From NCBI GenBank assembly GCA_016203225.1, contig JACQNC010000009.1:1-64000 (forward strand): a DNA stretch of 64,000 nucleotides, read 5' to 3'. Below are positions 13,401 to 18,940 of the stretch, piece by piece (the stretch's first letter is position 1; each line of letters starts with the position of its first letter). Source of the stretch: Candidatus Woesearchaeota archaeon. GTDB lineage: Archaea; Nanobdellota; Nanobdellia; Woesearchaeales; ARS49. The translations under genes and the position numbers were made by a program. A model generated the notes under the pieces. That model was not told the DNA's origin and searched no databases. It saw only the letters and a program-made list of their open reading frames with translations.

Positions 13401-16079
13401 GCTACGAACTTCACGGCCAACGCGAGCAACGGCGCGGGGATCGCGTCGTGCAACCTGTTCATCAATGGGACGAACAACGGCAGCATGACCGTCTCTGGAG
13501 GCCTAGCGAACAGGAGCGTCACTTTCGCCCAGCCTGGGACGTACATCCTGCTCGCGAACTGCACCGACCTGAGCGGCAACGTGAACGACACGAGCAACAC
13601 GACCGTGACGATCCTGGACGTCACCGCACCGACCGTGACCATCATCAGTCCGATCGCGACCGTCTATACGAACACGTCGGTGTTCATCAATCTCACGTCA
13701 TCTGACAACGTGGCGGTCAGCACAATCTATTACAGGTACAATGACAGCCTTGGGAACCTGAGCGCGAACTTCACCTACAATGTAACCCACTTCAGGACTT
13801 TCAGCGATAACAGCACCGTGACGCTCACGGCGTTCGCGAATGACACCTCAGGCAACAACGCGTCCGCGGCGGTGACGTTCAGCGTCAACGTGAGCGCTGC
13901 GCCCGACAACACCAGCCCTGCGATATCCGGAATCAACGTCAGCAACATCACGAACCAGTCCGCGAGGGTCAACTGGACGACGAATGAGGGCTCTAACAGC
14001 ACGGTGCTCTATGGCACGAACGCGTCTAATCTCAACCTGACGAACGGCTCCTCCTCGCTCGTGACCGCGCACTCGATCGTGCTCGTGAGTCTGAACAACA
14101 ACACGCAGTACTTCTTCAACGTGACCAGCTGCGACTCGAGCGCCAACTGCAACAGCACAGGCATCTTCAACTTCACCACTCTGCAGACCTTCGACCTCAT
14201 CGCGCCGACCGTCATCAGCCAGGCGCTATTCCCGCGCGCAGTGATCCGCGGCAAGGGTGTGCAGATGAACCTTTCCGCCACGGACGACATCGCGGTCGAC
14301 AAGAGCCTCGCGAACGTCACTCTGCCCAACGGCAGCGTAGTGCTGCTCACGCTGAACACGACATACACGACCGTTATCGAAGGCAGGCACAACGTGACGT
14401 TCTTCGTGAACGACACCGGCGGCAATCTCGGGTTCGGCAATGACACATACTTCATCGTGGCGAATGCGACGAACTACAGCAAGAACGTGACCGATTTCAA
14501 CAACACAGGCATCCCCGTCGTGGAGCGGATCACGTTCCCTGGCACAGACGACGTCATAAACAGCAGTATCACGTTCACGGGCACCGTCGTGCAGGAATTG
14601 CCTGACACGCCCATGGACTACGTGTTCGATACTCACAGCTCGATGCTCAACGTGGAGTTCCGCGAATTGAACATCAGCAACTGCACAGGCGTAAGGCTCG
14701 GCATGGATCTCTTGCCCTCTCCAGTGACCGGTTACCTGGTGAGCTATGGCGTCGTGCACGCCTGCAGCTTCGCCAATGCCGAGGTGCATGTCGCGTACAA
14801 CGGAACAAGCGTCACTACTGAGAGCAACCTGCACATCGATGTGTGCAGTTCGTGGGATTTCGCGAACAGGACCTGCACGGGCAGTTTCACAGAGGTCTCT
14901 GGCGCGTTCCAGAACACGACGGGCGACTACTTCGCGTTCAACGTGACTAGCTTCAGCGGATTCAGCATCCGCGAGACTGCAGCAGGAGGCGGTGGAGGCG
15001 GAGGCGGCGGCGGTGGAGGCGGAGGCGGAGGCGGCGGACCGCCCGCGGTGCCTCCTGTAGTCACTCCGCCCTACGTGCCGGTCGTGCCTGTGTTGCCCTT
15101 CTGCGAGGAGACCTGGGTGTGCGACGACTGGGACGCATGCGCCGACGGAGTGCGGACGCGCACGTGCGAGGACGAGAACTACTGCGGTACGACCGATGAT
15201 CAACCGCAACAGGCAGAGGCCTGCGCGCCGCCCGAGGAGCCTGGCGTGCTGCCTCCGTTCGAGATCATCGCGAAGTTGGGGCTGGCCGACCTGCTGAGGG
15301 TCTGGCTGCCCGTGATAATCGGCATCCTGGTGTCCGCGTTGGTGCTCGCGCTGTTCATCTTCCTGTACATCGAACGTCAGGAGTTGATCGTCTCGCACGA
15401 AGTCCACATAATGGCAGAGGAGAACGAGATACTCGTGCCTGGTGAGTTCGTCATGCTTGCCGATCGCGTCCTGGACAAGATATTCACCGCGACGCCTGAC
15501 GAGCATCTCTGGCATCGCCTGTACGCGCAGTATCCTCCGCTGGTGGTCAGGATCTGCCGGCTTGTGCTGCTGGACGCGAGCCGCGACCTGAAGAAGTGGG
15601 CCGAGCGCAAGGAACCTGTGCGGATCGAACAGCACTATGAATACATCGGTTACAGGACGTTCGTCTCTACGGTGCGAGCGCTGGTGCGCGCGAAGCTGGT
15701 GGGGATCCCTGTGCACGTCGTCTCGAAGGAGGGCAAGATGAGACGACCTCCCGGCAAAGGGTACGAGGTGATCGATGAGTATCCTGAGGTGAAGAAGGAG
15801 GAGACGCACCATCCGGAGAAGGTCCCGATCCAGACGATGGCCCTGGCCAACCACGCTGATGTCAAGCGCGCGCTGCAGCTGCTGAGGCAGGGTCCTGGTC
15901 TGATGGTCTTGAGCATAGACGGACTCCACGAAAAGGGAGGGAACGCGCTGCGGACGGCCGTGAAGAGATTGCGGCACACCGCGCAGGCGACAGAGGGGGA
16001 TATCATAAGCATGAGCACGAGCTGGATCGTCGTGACGAACGGCATCCCTATCGAGAAAAAATACCACAAACGGAGGTGA
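1407..16079 (+). CDS. Giant Ig-repeat surface protein with transmembrane segment and C-terminal SepF-like domain
   Basis: The product is 4890 residues. Residues 1-23 are a signal peptide. About 25-455 are beta-rich with repeated W/NGT motifs (propeller-like). From about 460 to 4520 there are many Ig/HYR-like modules, seven containing NNVSFPTSP-type strands (near 567, 2128, 2412, 2681, 2968, 3331, 3616). N-X-S/T sequons are extremely dense, so heavy N-glycosylation is expected. A poly-Gly stretch (about 4527-4544) leads to a Cys/Trp stalk (C-x4-W-x-C-x2-W-x3-C, about 4560-4595) and a transmembrane helix (about 4632-4655). The cytoplasmic part is about 235 residues; its last 80 (about 4806-4885) resemble SepF: ADVKRALQLL, LMVLSIDGLHEKGGNALRTA, GDIISMSTSWIVVTNG. 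SepF tethers FtsZ to the membrane in many archaea. The SepF assignment is from pattern recognition; a division role is inferred. It overlaps its upstream gene by ATGA. Confidence 0.85.
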   Translation: MKRDALLGLWIVILLASASIVVADFNSTHSHGIAAYYTSTSPTVVKYRTWNATNVTAELSDGTLSGGPEWLLLHASPHRDEKLMGIIYENTASTLGIAAALTWNGESWSTETNLSTAIGTTNDAQRGLDLQYFKEGGNAMAVFSNGTADAAYAIWNGSVWANFSTLPTDGCTGTVLWIELAPGANGTMFEIDLDANGDICANVWNGTAWNGNVTLETATTATATKRMSIATETLSGDGLAVWDGTTAGVIEICTFNFTQPLSSANWCTTSTATADAGLAHEYIRTASHDTSDRIMIIGEERAQADINAIEWNGTTLGASGVPTQIEASAETAGDGLADVTYTTINNGALVVFDDSNADNPSYLQCTSAANCFAGTWTAAASTGMTNCGEAQDLDVVRIEDDPFSNRSMFYAISQNNHYKCMQQWNGTAWETGVIGIGVGVPSAGAETFDFAFSYDGFQDLTPPTVKLIAPANNSNFTTADSVTFQFNVSDASSIRQCNLTINGTVNQTLANVSINMTVNFTPIVFSTGRRSWNVTCTDYYNLTNTSETRRFNVTFVPDTTAPAWSNNVSFPTSPQVYLENRTYQFNVTWTDTGGSGIDKVKIESNFTGTLANITLTGVGTTYNYTTRLGVGGYVWKQFANDTSGNQNSTPTMTHTVTQASPGLNITASPSDNVTFGTTTTVSCTTNTSQVTISLTRNGTSVVSPDIQMLSAGVYNYSCTTAGNQNFTSQTQTINVTVVPDTAAPSVFDVAPTAGTQVNVSTTITVSANVTDNVNVSKVTANVTFPNGTVQTLTLINSTGARYNSSFAIPALLGQYNVSYFANDTSNNINASVTTFFIGNDTVRPVVNVSRAANASGSTNVSQGSLVNITANVTEIHSGLNYTEFYITFPDGVNSTFYEMNCSGATLYQCSYNWSKTTQIGLYRARFTAVDLANLSSLASDPGANVTFNVSCNNLADNVCPGRTLCPSDPDCACTNLTFSGTATNYTIDNCDIRITVARANVTFTGDTYDQGDGGAGTKNVTARIGDVIEQFSYFIGVDTLFLQRVAVIYNNTRAVAYNGTLQDIAILQNSSTEAVLRTTFEDAQLRITTDMRIVNKSKTVSYKHTITNIGGSNATNVTLRIYKDYDMDLSGAGANTRDQKDTYRVSDGRKIQHVTSEVRLDVNEKAAYANPYYTVQTDQAGAKVTGVFTVGQFAFVDVAQVKQNESEIIPSSPVLNSEAAALTDIAEIYAYSAGGLVPGQSIVIIDGSASSDDPGSIGAEVANLTESYALVLFDGAIRNSTSKLTNVSIGDQFNITVDLQNTGNTNRTNLTLYGLILNSTGSVVRNLTRVVNATANTTQDDLSIGLTNSTGLTSGTYTVKVELYQSGELKDTSTSTFTIIDATPPSITNVVTTPALPLFNNGTSQNISINFTSDEFPLNVSFRLYNSTGGLVNLTGPFIVNSSSQLPLTFVIPAGLADGNYTLNMTAADSSNNVNTTFVGNIIIDTAKPNITNVVTTPALPLFNNGSSQNVSVNFTSDEFPLNVSFRLYNSTGSIVNLTGPFVVNSSSQLPLTFVIPAGLADGNYTLNMSAIDRAGNENVTFLGNITIDTVKPSITNVTTTPALPMTNTGQTQNVSVNFTSSEFPINITFYLYNSTGGITNISGTTTVTGAGQLPLTYSIPAGLADGNYTLNFTSIDRAGNTNNTALGTIIVDATGPSMLIPVPTAAANYTINSTVSISINATDLFGVSFVYANITLPNGTVQTLNLSLLSGTIYGINFTTLNQQGRYNITFFGNDTNGNVNSSVTTFFNRRPYVTSSMLDIVNELFANINVTTSVLSNSSGMLTLELIPLNHTIKRIVVFNYTENTPYGLLKLSNHTNDSGFDGSWAADLSELNATSINITVTVSGTTFWKCGDYNFSALTCIGGWNETFTGLTPGQNVTITLTATDPGFGDGSPDEGTPDAGQYDTFGDGDSSVVNTFVSTQTDNAAYFAARRNNGGGASLDLQVFLNLSYNITPLIAAGVTPQKITNLSFLLNYCANDDITGAFTCGGTAIGGTARNPQTIQLLNVTSGVYQNVSTYTISDTDPNEFNKSFSVITGASDFVTANNFVNIRYGVDVNITAAGNDAAFGADYAPMTVTYDNQAPNFSNNVSFPAGPAVYSAGQVYQFNVSWTDNYTGIDRVVIEANFTGALTNTTLTNTSNTYSHSTQLAAGSYTWRQIANDTVGNVNFTSTMAYTVLQANSALNLTLNGTQANMTITAGSTINITGRTIAGQGTLELFRDGVLINSGSSPISNLSTFGSPGLFNITLRLNSSQNFTGNQTSYFVSITDTVAPTVTLNNPPNGTNTSSNVVTFNWTATDDADTSLSCSLTVNGTVTNSSVASANNTATTVNVQFSGNGTRSWNVTCTDDFSNAGNSTTRIFTIDQIPPTPSNNVSFPTSPQVYLENRTYQFNVSWTDQVLAVDKVVIESNFTGALTNITLTPIGTTYNYTTQLAVGGYVWRQIANDTVGNTNTTTTMTYTVTQATPGLNISALSGGTVTFGSQLNATCASNSSQVTLSLLRNGTAVSNPDTTVLAAGTYNYTCNTTGSQNFTANTQTIIATVNQATAVVNLTINATDGNFTIDQFTNANLTAVIVTGVGNIDIFRNGTAVATGASPLSSIVAFNQAGVFNITARLNESQNYTLATDTHYITVNDKQAPNFSNNVSFPTSPVVYDSSATYQFNVTWSDNVAIDKVWIEHNFSGTLTNVTLAGVGSTYNFTFGPLAAGTYIWRQYANDTSGNTNVTQTFFYTVLQANSTLNLTLNGTQANISTTTGGVVNITGQFILGQGTLELFNNGTLINSGSGILSNLTTFSTIGVYNITLRVNNTQNFTGNFTTYFVIVTDAAAPSVTLNSPVNGFNTSSNIVTFNWTVTDDTDTSLSCDLRINGTVTNSSIASPNGTATAVNVQLASNGTRSWNVTCTDDSLNTNTSVTRTFTIDQIPPTPSNNISFPTSPSVYLENQTYQFNVSWTDQVLAVDKVVIESNFTGVLTNITLAGVGTTYNYTTQLAAGGYVWRHIANDTVGNTNTTTTMTYTVTQATPSINITAVPSDNVTFNTIVNVTCVSNSSQVALGLFRNGTGISNPNSANLTPGVYNYTCNTTGNQNFTSNSQSVLVTVNKATAAVNLTINGIDADTSATNGSIVNFTATLVTGAGNIDLFRNGTLIASGASPLENLSNITIEGLYNITARVNESQNFTSAFETHFLTITPANNSAPVVTLNAPANNTVSNNTRSVLFNWTATDDLTTSLTCRLFIDGVLNATNTSTNNTPTTLNVTGFTVGTRTWFVNCTDGTNANVSGTRTFTINDTQAPNFSNNVSFPTSPVVYLENQTYQFNVSWSDLFGIGVVRIESNFTGVLANITLTGVGDTYNYTTQLAVGTYVWRQIANDTNGNQNATTTMTYTVTQATPSLNLTLNGTQANLTVTTGSTINITGRIITGVGNLDLFRNGTLINTGGSPLSNLSVFGTPGLYNITLRLNGTQNFTGNFSTFFVTAIDNTTPSVTLNNPPNGFNTSSNVVTLNWTASNGDDPILNCSVNVNGTYTNISVDSPNGTATTVNVAFTGNGTRSWNVTCSDDAALTNFSVTRTFTVDQITPTPSNNISFPTSPQVYLENRTYQFNVTWADQVLAVDTVRIEQNFTGVLTNVTLTPIGTTYNYTTQLAVGGYAWRQIANDTVGNTNTTTTMTYTVTQATPGLNISALSGGTVTFGNQLNATCTSNTSQITFSLLRNGTAVSNPDTTVLAAGTYNYTCNTTGNQNFTANSQTNILTVNQAAATVNLTINATDGNFTAENGSIVNFTATLVTGVGNIDLFRNGTLIASGASPLSNLSNITGVGVYNITARVNASQNYTATTDTHFLTIVAAFLNTAPIITLNAPANNTQINNTQIVTFNYTATDDFNASFFCTLNINGTANTTNLTVNNTPTLVTLTTLPFGSSSWRVNCTDNASLPLATTSGTRFFSINDTAIPSVSTIFPTSANEDVATNFTANASNGAGIASCNLFINGTNNGSMTVSGGLANRSVTFAQPGTYILLANCTDLSGNVNDTSNTTVTILDVTAPTVTIISPIATVYTNTSVFINLTSSDNVAVSTIYYRYNDSLGNLSANFTYNVTHFRTFSDNSTVTLTAFANDTSGNNASAAVTFSVNVSAAPDNTSPAISGINVSNITNQSARVNWTTNEGSNSTVLYGTNASNLNLTNGSSSLVTAHSIVLVSLNNNTQYFFNVTSCDSSANCNSTGIFNFTTLQTFDLIAPTVISQALFPRAVIRGKGVQMNLSATDDIAVDKSLANVTLPNGSVVLLTLNTTYTTVIEGRHNVTFFVNDTGGNLGFGNDTYFIVANATNYSKNVTDFNNTGIPVVERITFPGTDDVINSSITFTGTVVQELPDTPMDYVFDTHSSMLNVEFRELNISNCTGVRLGMDLLPSPVTGYLVSYGVVHACSFANAEVHVAYNGTSVTTESNLHIDVCSSWDFANRTCTGSFTEVSGAFQNTTGDYFAFNVTSFSGFSIRETAAGGGGGGGGGGGGGGGGGGPPAVPPVVTPPYVPVVPVLPFCEETWVCDDWDACADGVRTRTCEDENYCGTTDDQPQQAEACAPPEEPGVLPPFEIIAKLGLADLLRVWLPVIIGILVSALVLALFIFLYIERQELIVSHEVHIMAEENEILVPGEFVMLADRVLDKIFTATPDEHLWHRLYAQYPPLVVRICRLVLLDASRDLKKWAERKEPVRIEQHYEYIGYRTFVSTVRALVRAKLVGIPVHVVSKEGKMRRPPGKGYEVIDEYPEVKKEETHHPEKVPIQTMALANHADVKRALQLLRQGPGLMVLSIDGLHEKGGNALRTAVKRLRHTAQATEGDIISMSTSWIVVTNGIPIEKKYHKRR
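3100..12790 (+). repeat. Seven related Ig-module coding repeats inside the giant gene
   Basis: Modules begin near 3105, 7789, 8640, 9448, 10309, 11398 and 12252. Each encodes NNVSFP followed by VY, TYQFNV and [ST]W, then NFTG, TYNYTT, GxYxWRQxANDT and TxTMTYTV. The blocks near 8636-9175 and 12245-12790 are similar enough at the DNA level (long identical runs, for example over the ACGCCCATAGGAACGACGTA stretch) to suggest recent duplication or gene conversion. Repeats keep the reading frame. Confidence 0.8.
14985..15041 (+). repeat. GGN triplet repeat encoding poly-glycine linker
   Basis: About eighteen consecutive GGN codons (GGA/GGC/GGT) encode a glycine linker between the Ig-repeat stalk and the Cys/Trp stalk module. 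Slippage here would change linker length in steps of one residue without a frameshift. The second giant gene has a shorter run at about 30382-30405. Confidence 0.85.
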
Positions 16080-16083
16080 CTGC

Positions 16084-16383
16084 ATGGGACTATTCGATTG
16101 GCTGAGCTCCGACGGCAAGATGATCAGGGAGAAGATCATCGTGACGCAACGTACGCGGATCTCGGCATTGGAACAGGAACTGAACGAGATAAAGAAACTG
16201 CATGACAAGAAGGAGGACGAACTTAACAGGACGCGTGACTCGCACGAACGCTCCAAGGAACGCCTGATCGAGCAGATCGTGAAGCTCAGCGACAAGTTCG
16301 CCGGACTGAACGAGCGCTCGATGAACGTCGCGCACGAGAACGCGCGCCTGAAGCTGTTGTTGCACCAGAAGAAGGGGAAGTGA
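16084..16383 (+). CDS. Small coiled-coil protein with SepF-like N-terminal membrane-targeting motif
   Basis: The 99-residue protein begins MGLFDWLSSDG, which resembles the amphipathic membrane-targeting start of SepF (MGLFDKLFG type). The rest, about 25-95, is a charged coiled coil with no SepF core. The start ATG lies 5 bp after the stop of the giant protein, whose own SepF-like domain lacks this N-terminal motif, so the two halves of a SepF architecture sit in adjacent genes. GGAGGTGA overlaps the end of the giant gene and supplies a strong ribosome binding site. Function in division or surface-protein placement is inferred only. Confidence 0.7.
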   Translation: MGLFDWLSSDGKMIREKIIVTQRTRISALEQELNEIKKLHDKKEDELNRTRDSHERSKERLIEQIVKLSDKFAGLNERSMNVAHENARLKLLLHQKKGK

Positions 16384-17094
16384 CTATGCGTGCCATGTCG
16401 TGGCTGTCGCGCGCTCATACTGTGCGATGGCGGTCATCAGGTCGGAGTGAGCCGCGCCCTGTAGGCTGGCCACTGAACATTCGGGAGCCGCGAGGTAGTC
16501 TTGCATGGGCCGGATGACCTCAGTCGTATACGCGGAGAGCTTGCCGTTTGCCCGCATCGCGAGACGGCGCCCTTTGCCGTTCGGCACGAAAGTGCGTTCT
16601 GCGAGGCCTGTCTCGATGAGCGCTTCGAGGAAGTCGCTCACCTGTTTGACTGTGAGGTCTGCGGCTGTCGAGAGTTCCTGCACGGTCGCGCCATCATGGC
16701 TTGCAAGGAGGCAGCGGACATGACCTTCGAGGTTGCCGCGCATCGCGAACAGGCGGCTGATTGGAACGCCATGCTCGAGCGAATTGGACAGCCTGAACCG
16801 CGCGAATGGTGCGAGGATTTTGCCTTCGGAGTTCAGACTGAAACGCGCGGATCTGGGCGAGTACTCGGCTTCGACATAGGGCGCGAGGGACGCGTTGGGA
16901 TTCATGTTGGTGCAAATGTGGTACCGCAATGCGTTTGGAGTTCCAGGCACACGGCTGGTGCCCACCAACTCTTCAGCGTCGGAATGGAGCTCGCCCACGG
17001 TCTTGGGTTCGTCTCCGAGAAGGTAGCCTGCCAACAGGCATTTGAGTTCTGAATCAGTGGCTCGCAGGAGAGCCTCAGCAGCATCATTGACCAT
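16384..17094 (-). CDS. Winged-helix transcriptional regulator-like protein
   Basis: The product is about 236 residues. The N-terminal third (LLRATDSELKCLLAGYLLG, then SRVPGTPNALRYHI) looks like a homing-endonuclease-like or DNA-binding helical region. A clear winged-helix stretch follows at about 125-175 (VRCLLASHDGATVQELSTA, then KQVSDFLEALIETGLAERTF). I chose ATG at 17094; a GTG two codons upstream (17100) is possible, but the shared leader GTGAGTGAAG then becomes coding. It converges with the coiled-coil gene before it (end-to-end, no gap). The target is unknown. Confidence 0.65.
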   Translation of the reverse strand: MVNDAAEALLRATDSELKCLLAGYLLGDEPKTVGELHSDAEELVGTSRVPGTPNALRYHICTNMNPNASLAPYVEAEYSPRSARFSLNSEGKILAPFARFRLSNSLEHGVPISRLFAMRGNLEGHVRCLLASHDGATVQELSTAADLTVKQVSDFLEALIETGLAERTFVPNGKGRRLAMRANGKLSAYTTEVIRPMQDYLAAPECSVASLQGAAHSDLMTAIAQYERATATTWHA

Positions 17095-17104
17095 CTTCAC
17101 TCAC
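17090..17104 (-). promoter_or_regulatory. Conserved 15-nt leader GTGAGTGAAGATGGT (copy 1 of 3)
   Basis: Identical 15-nt sequence at the start of this gene, at 18778-18792 (minus) and at 18912-18926 (plus). In the first two copies the ATG inside it is the likely start codon; GTGA about 7 nt upstream may pair with the 16S tail. In the third, the same string lies 15 nt upstream of the gene start. Confidence 0.6.
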
Positions 17105-17163
17105 AACCTTCGCGGCCAGGGAAGGTTATAAAAAGCTTCCTGAAGAACCAGAGAATAGCTGCA

Positions 17164-17276
17164 CGTCCCCGCATCCGTTGCAGTTCCCAAGCAGGTTGGT
17201 AGTCGCATGATGGCTGTCGATTCGATTGCGATGAAGCCACGTCAATCGTGCTTGGGACGCATCACGCCGGGGGACG
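17164..17276. repeat. Interspersed palindromic element, copy 1
   Basis: Core 17184-17258 begins TTCCCAAGCAGGTTGG and ends TGCTTGGGAC, with the family core TAGTCGC on the left. Outer arms GTCCCC (17165-17170) and GGGGGAC (17269-17275) can pair. The left outer arm (17164-17184) is the exact reverse complement of 39943-39963 at the right end of copy 5. It lies between divergent genes. Confidence 0.8.
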
Positions 17277-17301
17277 CCAGCCCTAAGAACGATAAACAAC
17301 C

Positions 17302-18258
17302 ATGCACAAACTAAAGCCGATACCAGACACGGAAAGCCTCGCGTTCAAGGAGAGGTTCATCGAACGGTATAGCAAGCTGACCGATTGGGAGACGTTCAAG
17401 AAGTACTCGTTATCGTTCCTGCGCAAGAGCATCCGCGTGAACACGCTGAAGATCTCGGTGCACGACTGCGTGGCGCGCTTGTCTGATCGGTTCCTCCTGG
17501 AGCCGATCCCGTGGTGCAAGGAAGGGTTCTGGATCGAGCACAAGGAAGGACGGTTGGATGTAGGCAACACGGTCGAGCATGCGCTCGGACTGTACTATGT
17601 CCAGGAGGCGGCTTCGATGATCCCTCCCGTCGTGCTGGACTGCCAGCCGGGCGAAGTCGTGCTGGACATGGCCGCGGCGCCTGGCTCGAAGACGACGGAG
17701 ATCGCGCAGATGCTCTGGAACACGGGCGTGCTGGTCGCGAACGACCTGACTGGCGATCGCCTCGCGGCGTTGGGCGTGAACCTGCAGAGGTGCGGCGTGC
17801 TGAACTGCATCATGACTCAGCTGCCGGGCCAACGCATCTCAGGCGTAGAATTCGATCGTGTCCTGCTCGACGCGCCATGCTCCGCGACAGGGACCATCAG
17901 GAAGTCGCTCAAGACCGTCCAGATGTGGAATCCTGACATGGTGAAACGGCTCACGCTCACGCAGCGGAAGATGCTCGAGAACGCCTATCGCGTGCTGAAG
18001 CCCGGCGGCACGCTGGTGTATTCGACTTGTTCCCTCGAGCCCGAGGAGGATGAGGGCAACATCAGCTGGTTCCTTGAACAACATCCGGAAGCGAAGCTCG
18101 GCGAGATCGACCTGCCGATCAAGCGCGGCCCCGCGGTCACGGAGTTCGAAGGCACTGAATTCAATCCAGAAGTCAGGAAATGCCTGCGCTTGTGGCCGCA
18201 GGACAACGACACTGAAGGTTTCTTCGTCACGAGGATCCTGAAACCGAAGGACGCTTAA
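17302..18258 (+). CDS. RNA cytosine-C5 methyltransferase (NOL1/NOP2/Sun family)
   Basis: This 318-residue protein is a SAM-dependent m5C methyltransferase acting on tRNA or rRNA. SAM-binding motif I is DMAAAPGSKTTEIA (about 122-135). The two catalytic cysteines of the family are seen in LLDAPCSATG (about 190) and VYSTCSLEPEED (about 240). The N-terminal PUA-like/ferredoxin region (RKSIRVNTLKI) is short, as in archaeal Trm4-like enzymes. The C-terminus (LRLWPQDNDTEGFFVTRI) is the usual family end. It converges with the next minus-strand gene, overlapping it by 4 bp. Substrate position cannot be told from sequence. Confidence 0.92.
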   Translation: MHKLKPIPDTESLAFKERFIERYSKLTDWETFKKYSLSFLRKSIRVNTLKISVHDCVARLSDRFLLEPIPWCKEGFWIEHKEGRLDVGNTVEHALGLYYVQEAASMIPPVVLDCQPGEVVLDMAAAPGSKTTEIAQMLWNTGVLVANDLTGDRLAALGVNLQRCGVLNCIMTQLPGQRISGVEFDRVLLDAPCSATGTIRKSLKTVQMWNPDMVKRLTLTQRKMLENAYRVLKPGGTLVYSTCSLEPEEDEGNISWFLEQHPEAKLGEIDLPIKRGPAVTEFEGTEFNPEVRKCLRLWPQDNDTEGFFVTRILKPKDA

Positions 18259-18782
18259 TCCTTTCTCGTGAGCCAGGGCTCGATCTCCCGCAGGCGCATC
18301 TCCAGGCTTGCGGTATCTTTCGCGGTGTTGTTATCGAAATCCATCTGCGCGCTCGCGTGGTTGTTCCCTGCGCCGTAGAGTATCGCCCGCTGATTCAGGA
18401 GTTTCGCGACATAACCCACCGTATAGCAACTGCCGTCGGTGGTCTCGCGCACCACTACGAGATCATATGCCCGGGTCTTGAGGAGCTGGCGCGCATCGGC
18501 GAGCGTTGAGTCGGTAATGATGACCGTGACGTGATCATCCCGTGTACGTCCGGTCAGGCAGGGCAATTCTTCGAAGGTCGCTTCTATATCCTTGCTTGCG
18601 AAGAATGCCTGCGCCGGCTTGCTGACTTCACCGTTGACGCCTACCAGCAGGACTTTGCACTGCCGTTTGACCTGAGGTCGGACATAACGCGAAGGAGTGT
18701 ACGGAGGCGCTGAGACCGGCGGTTGTGGTTTCGCGGCACGTTTTTCGATGCTATATCCGTCGTTTCGCTCTTCGTTGACCAT
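18255..18782 (-). CDS. Hypothetical protein with Rossmann-like alternation
   Basis: The product is about 175 residues. After a disordered Pro-rich start, residues about 40-150 alternate beta strands and helices (CKVLLVGVNGEV, HVTVIITDSTLADARQLL, YDLVVVRET, RAILYGAG), like a response-regulator or nucleotide-binding fold. I see no phosphoacceptor or P-loop signature and do not recognise the family. ATG at 18782 is preferred because AGGTGA lies 8 nt before it; a GTG at 18788 would add two codons. A palindrome (18821-18845) overlaps its promoter. Confidence 0.55.
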   Translation of the reverse strand: MVNEERNDGYSIEKRAAKPQPPVSAPPYTPSRYVRPQVKRQCKVLLVGVNGEVSKPAQAFFASKDIEATFEELPCLTGRTRDDHVTVIITDSTLADARQLLKTRAYDLVVVRETTDGSCYTVGYVAKLLNQRAILYGAGNNHASAQMDFDNNTAKDTASLEMRLREIEPWLTRKD

Positions 18783-18820
18783 CTTCACTCACCTATTGCG
18801 TATACCAGTATGGTGAGATA

Positions 18821-18845
18821 TGTCAGATATATAAGTATTCTGACA
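18821..18845. promoter_or_regulatory. Palindromic operator TGTCAGA-N11-TCTGACA in a divergent promoter
   Basis: A perfect 7-bp inverted repeat with an 11-bp spacer that itself holds a TATA-like stretch (ATATATAAGTA). It lies between the divergent genes 18255-18782 (minus) and 18941-19588 (plus); the plus promoter TATA (CTTAAATAG, about 18863) is about 20 bp away. A regulator here could control both. Confidence 0.5.
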
Positions 18846-18911
18846 AAACACCTCACGAAAGCCTTAAATAGACTGATTTGTTTATACTTTGACATATTCG
18901 TGGCAAAATCT

Positions 18912-18926
18912 GTGAGTGAAGATGGT
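18912..18926 (+). promoter_or_regulatory. Conserved 15-nt leader GTGAGTGAAGATGGT (copy 3 of 3)
   Basis: Identical to copies at 17090-17104 and 18778-18792. Read in frame it opens a short peptide, MSEDGATQVS, whose TGA (18942-18944) overlaps the ATG of the ACT-domain gene. Confidence 0.5.
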
Positions 18927-18940
18927 GCCACCCAGGTTTC

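Noticed and set aside
14226-16418. A 730-codon open frame on the minus strand opposite the end of the giant gene
   Set aside because: It is antisense to a well-supported gene, has high-GC frame-shadow composition (His/Arg-rich) and no recognisable domain or start signal. Similar long antisense frames occur across both giant genes.
17184-17258. The repeat core as a tRNA-derived sequence, because of GGTTGAATC-like T-loop strings
   Set aside because: The arms pair with each other as one long hairpin and no cloverleaf with acceptor, D and anticodon arms can be formed.
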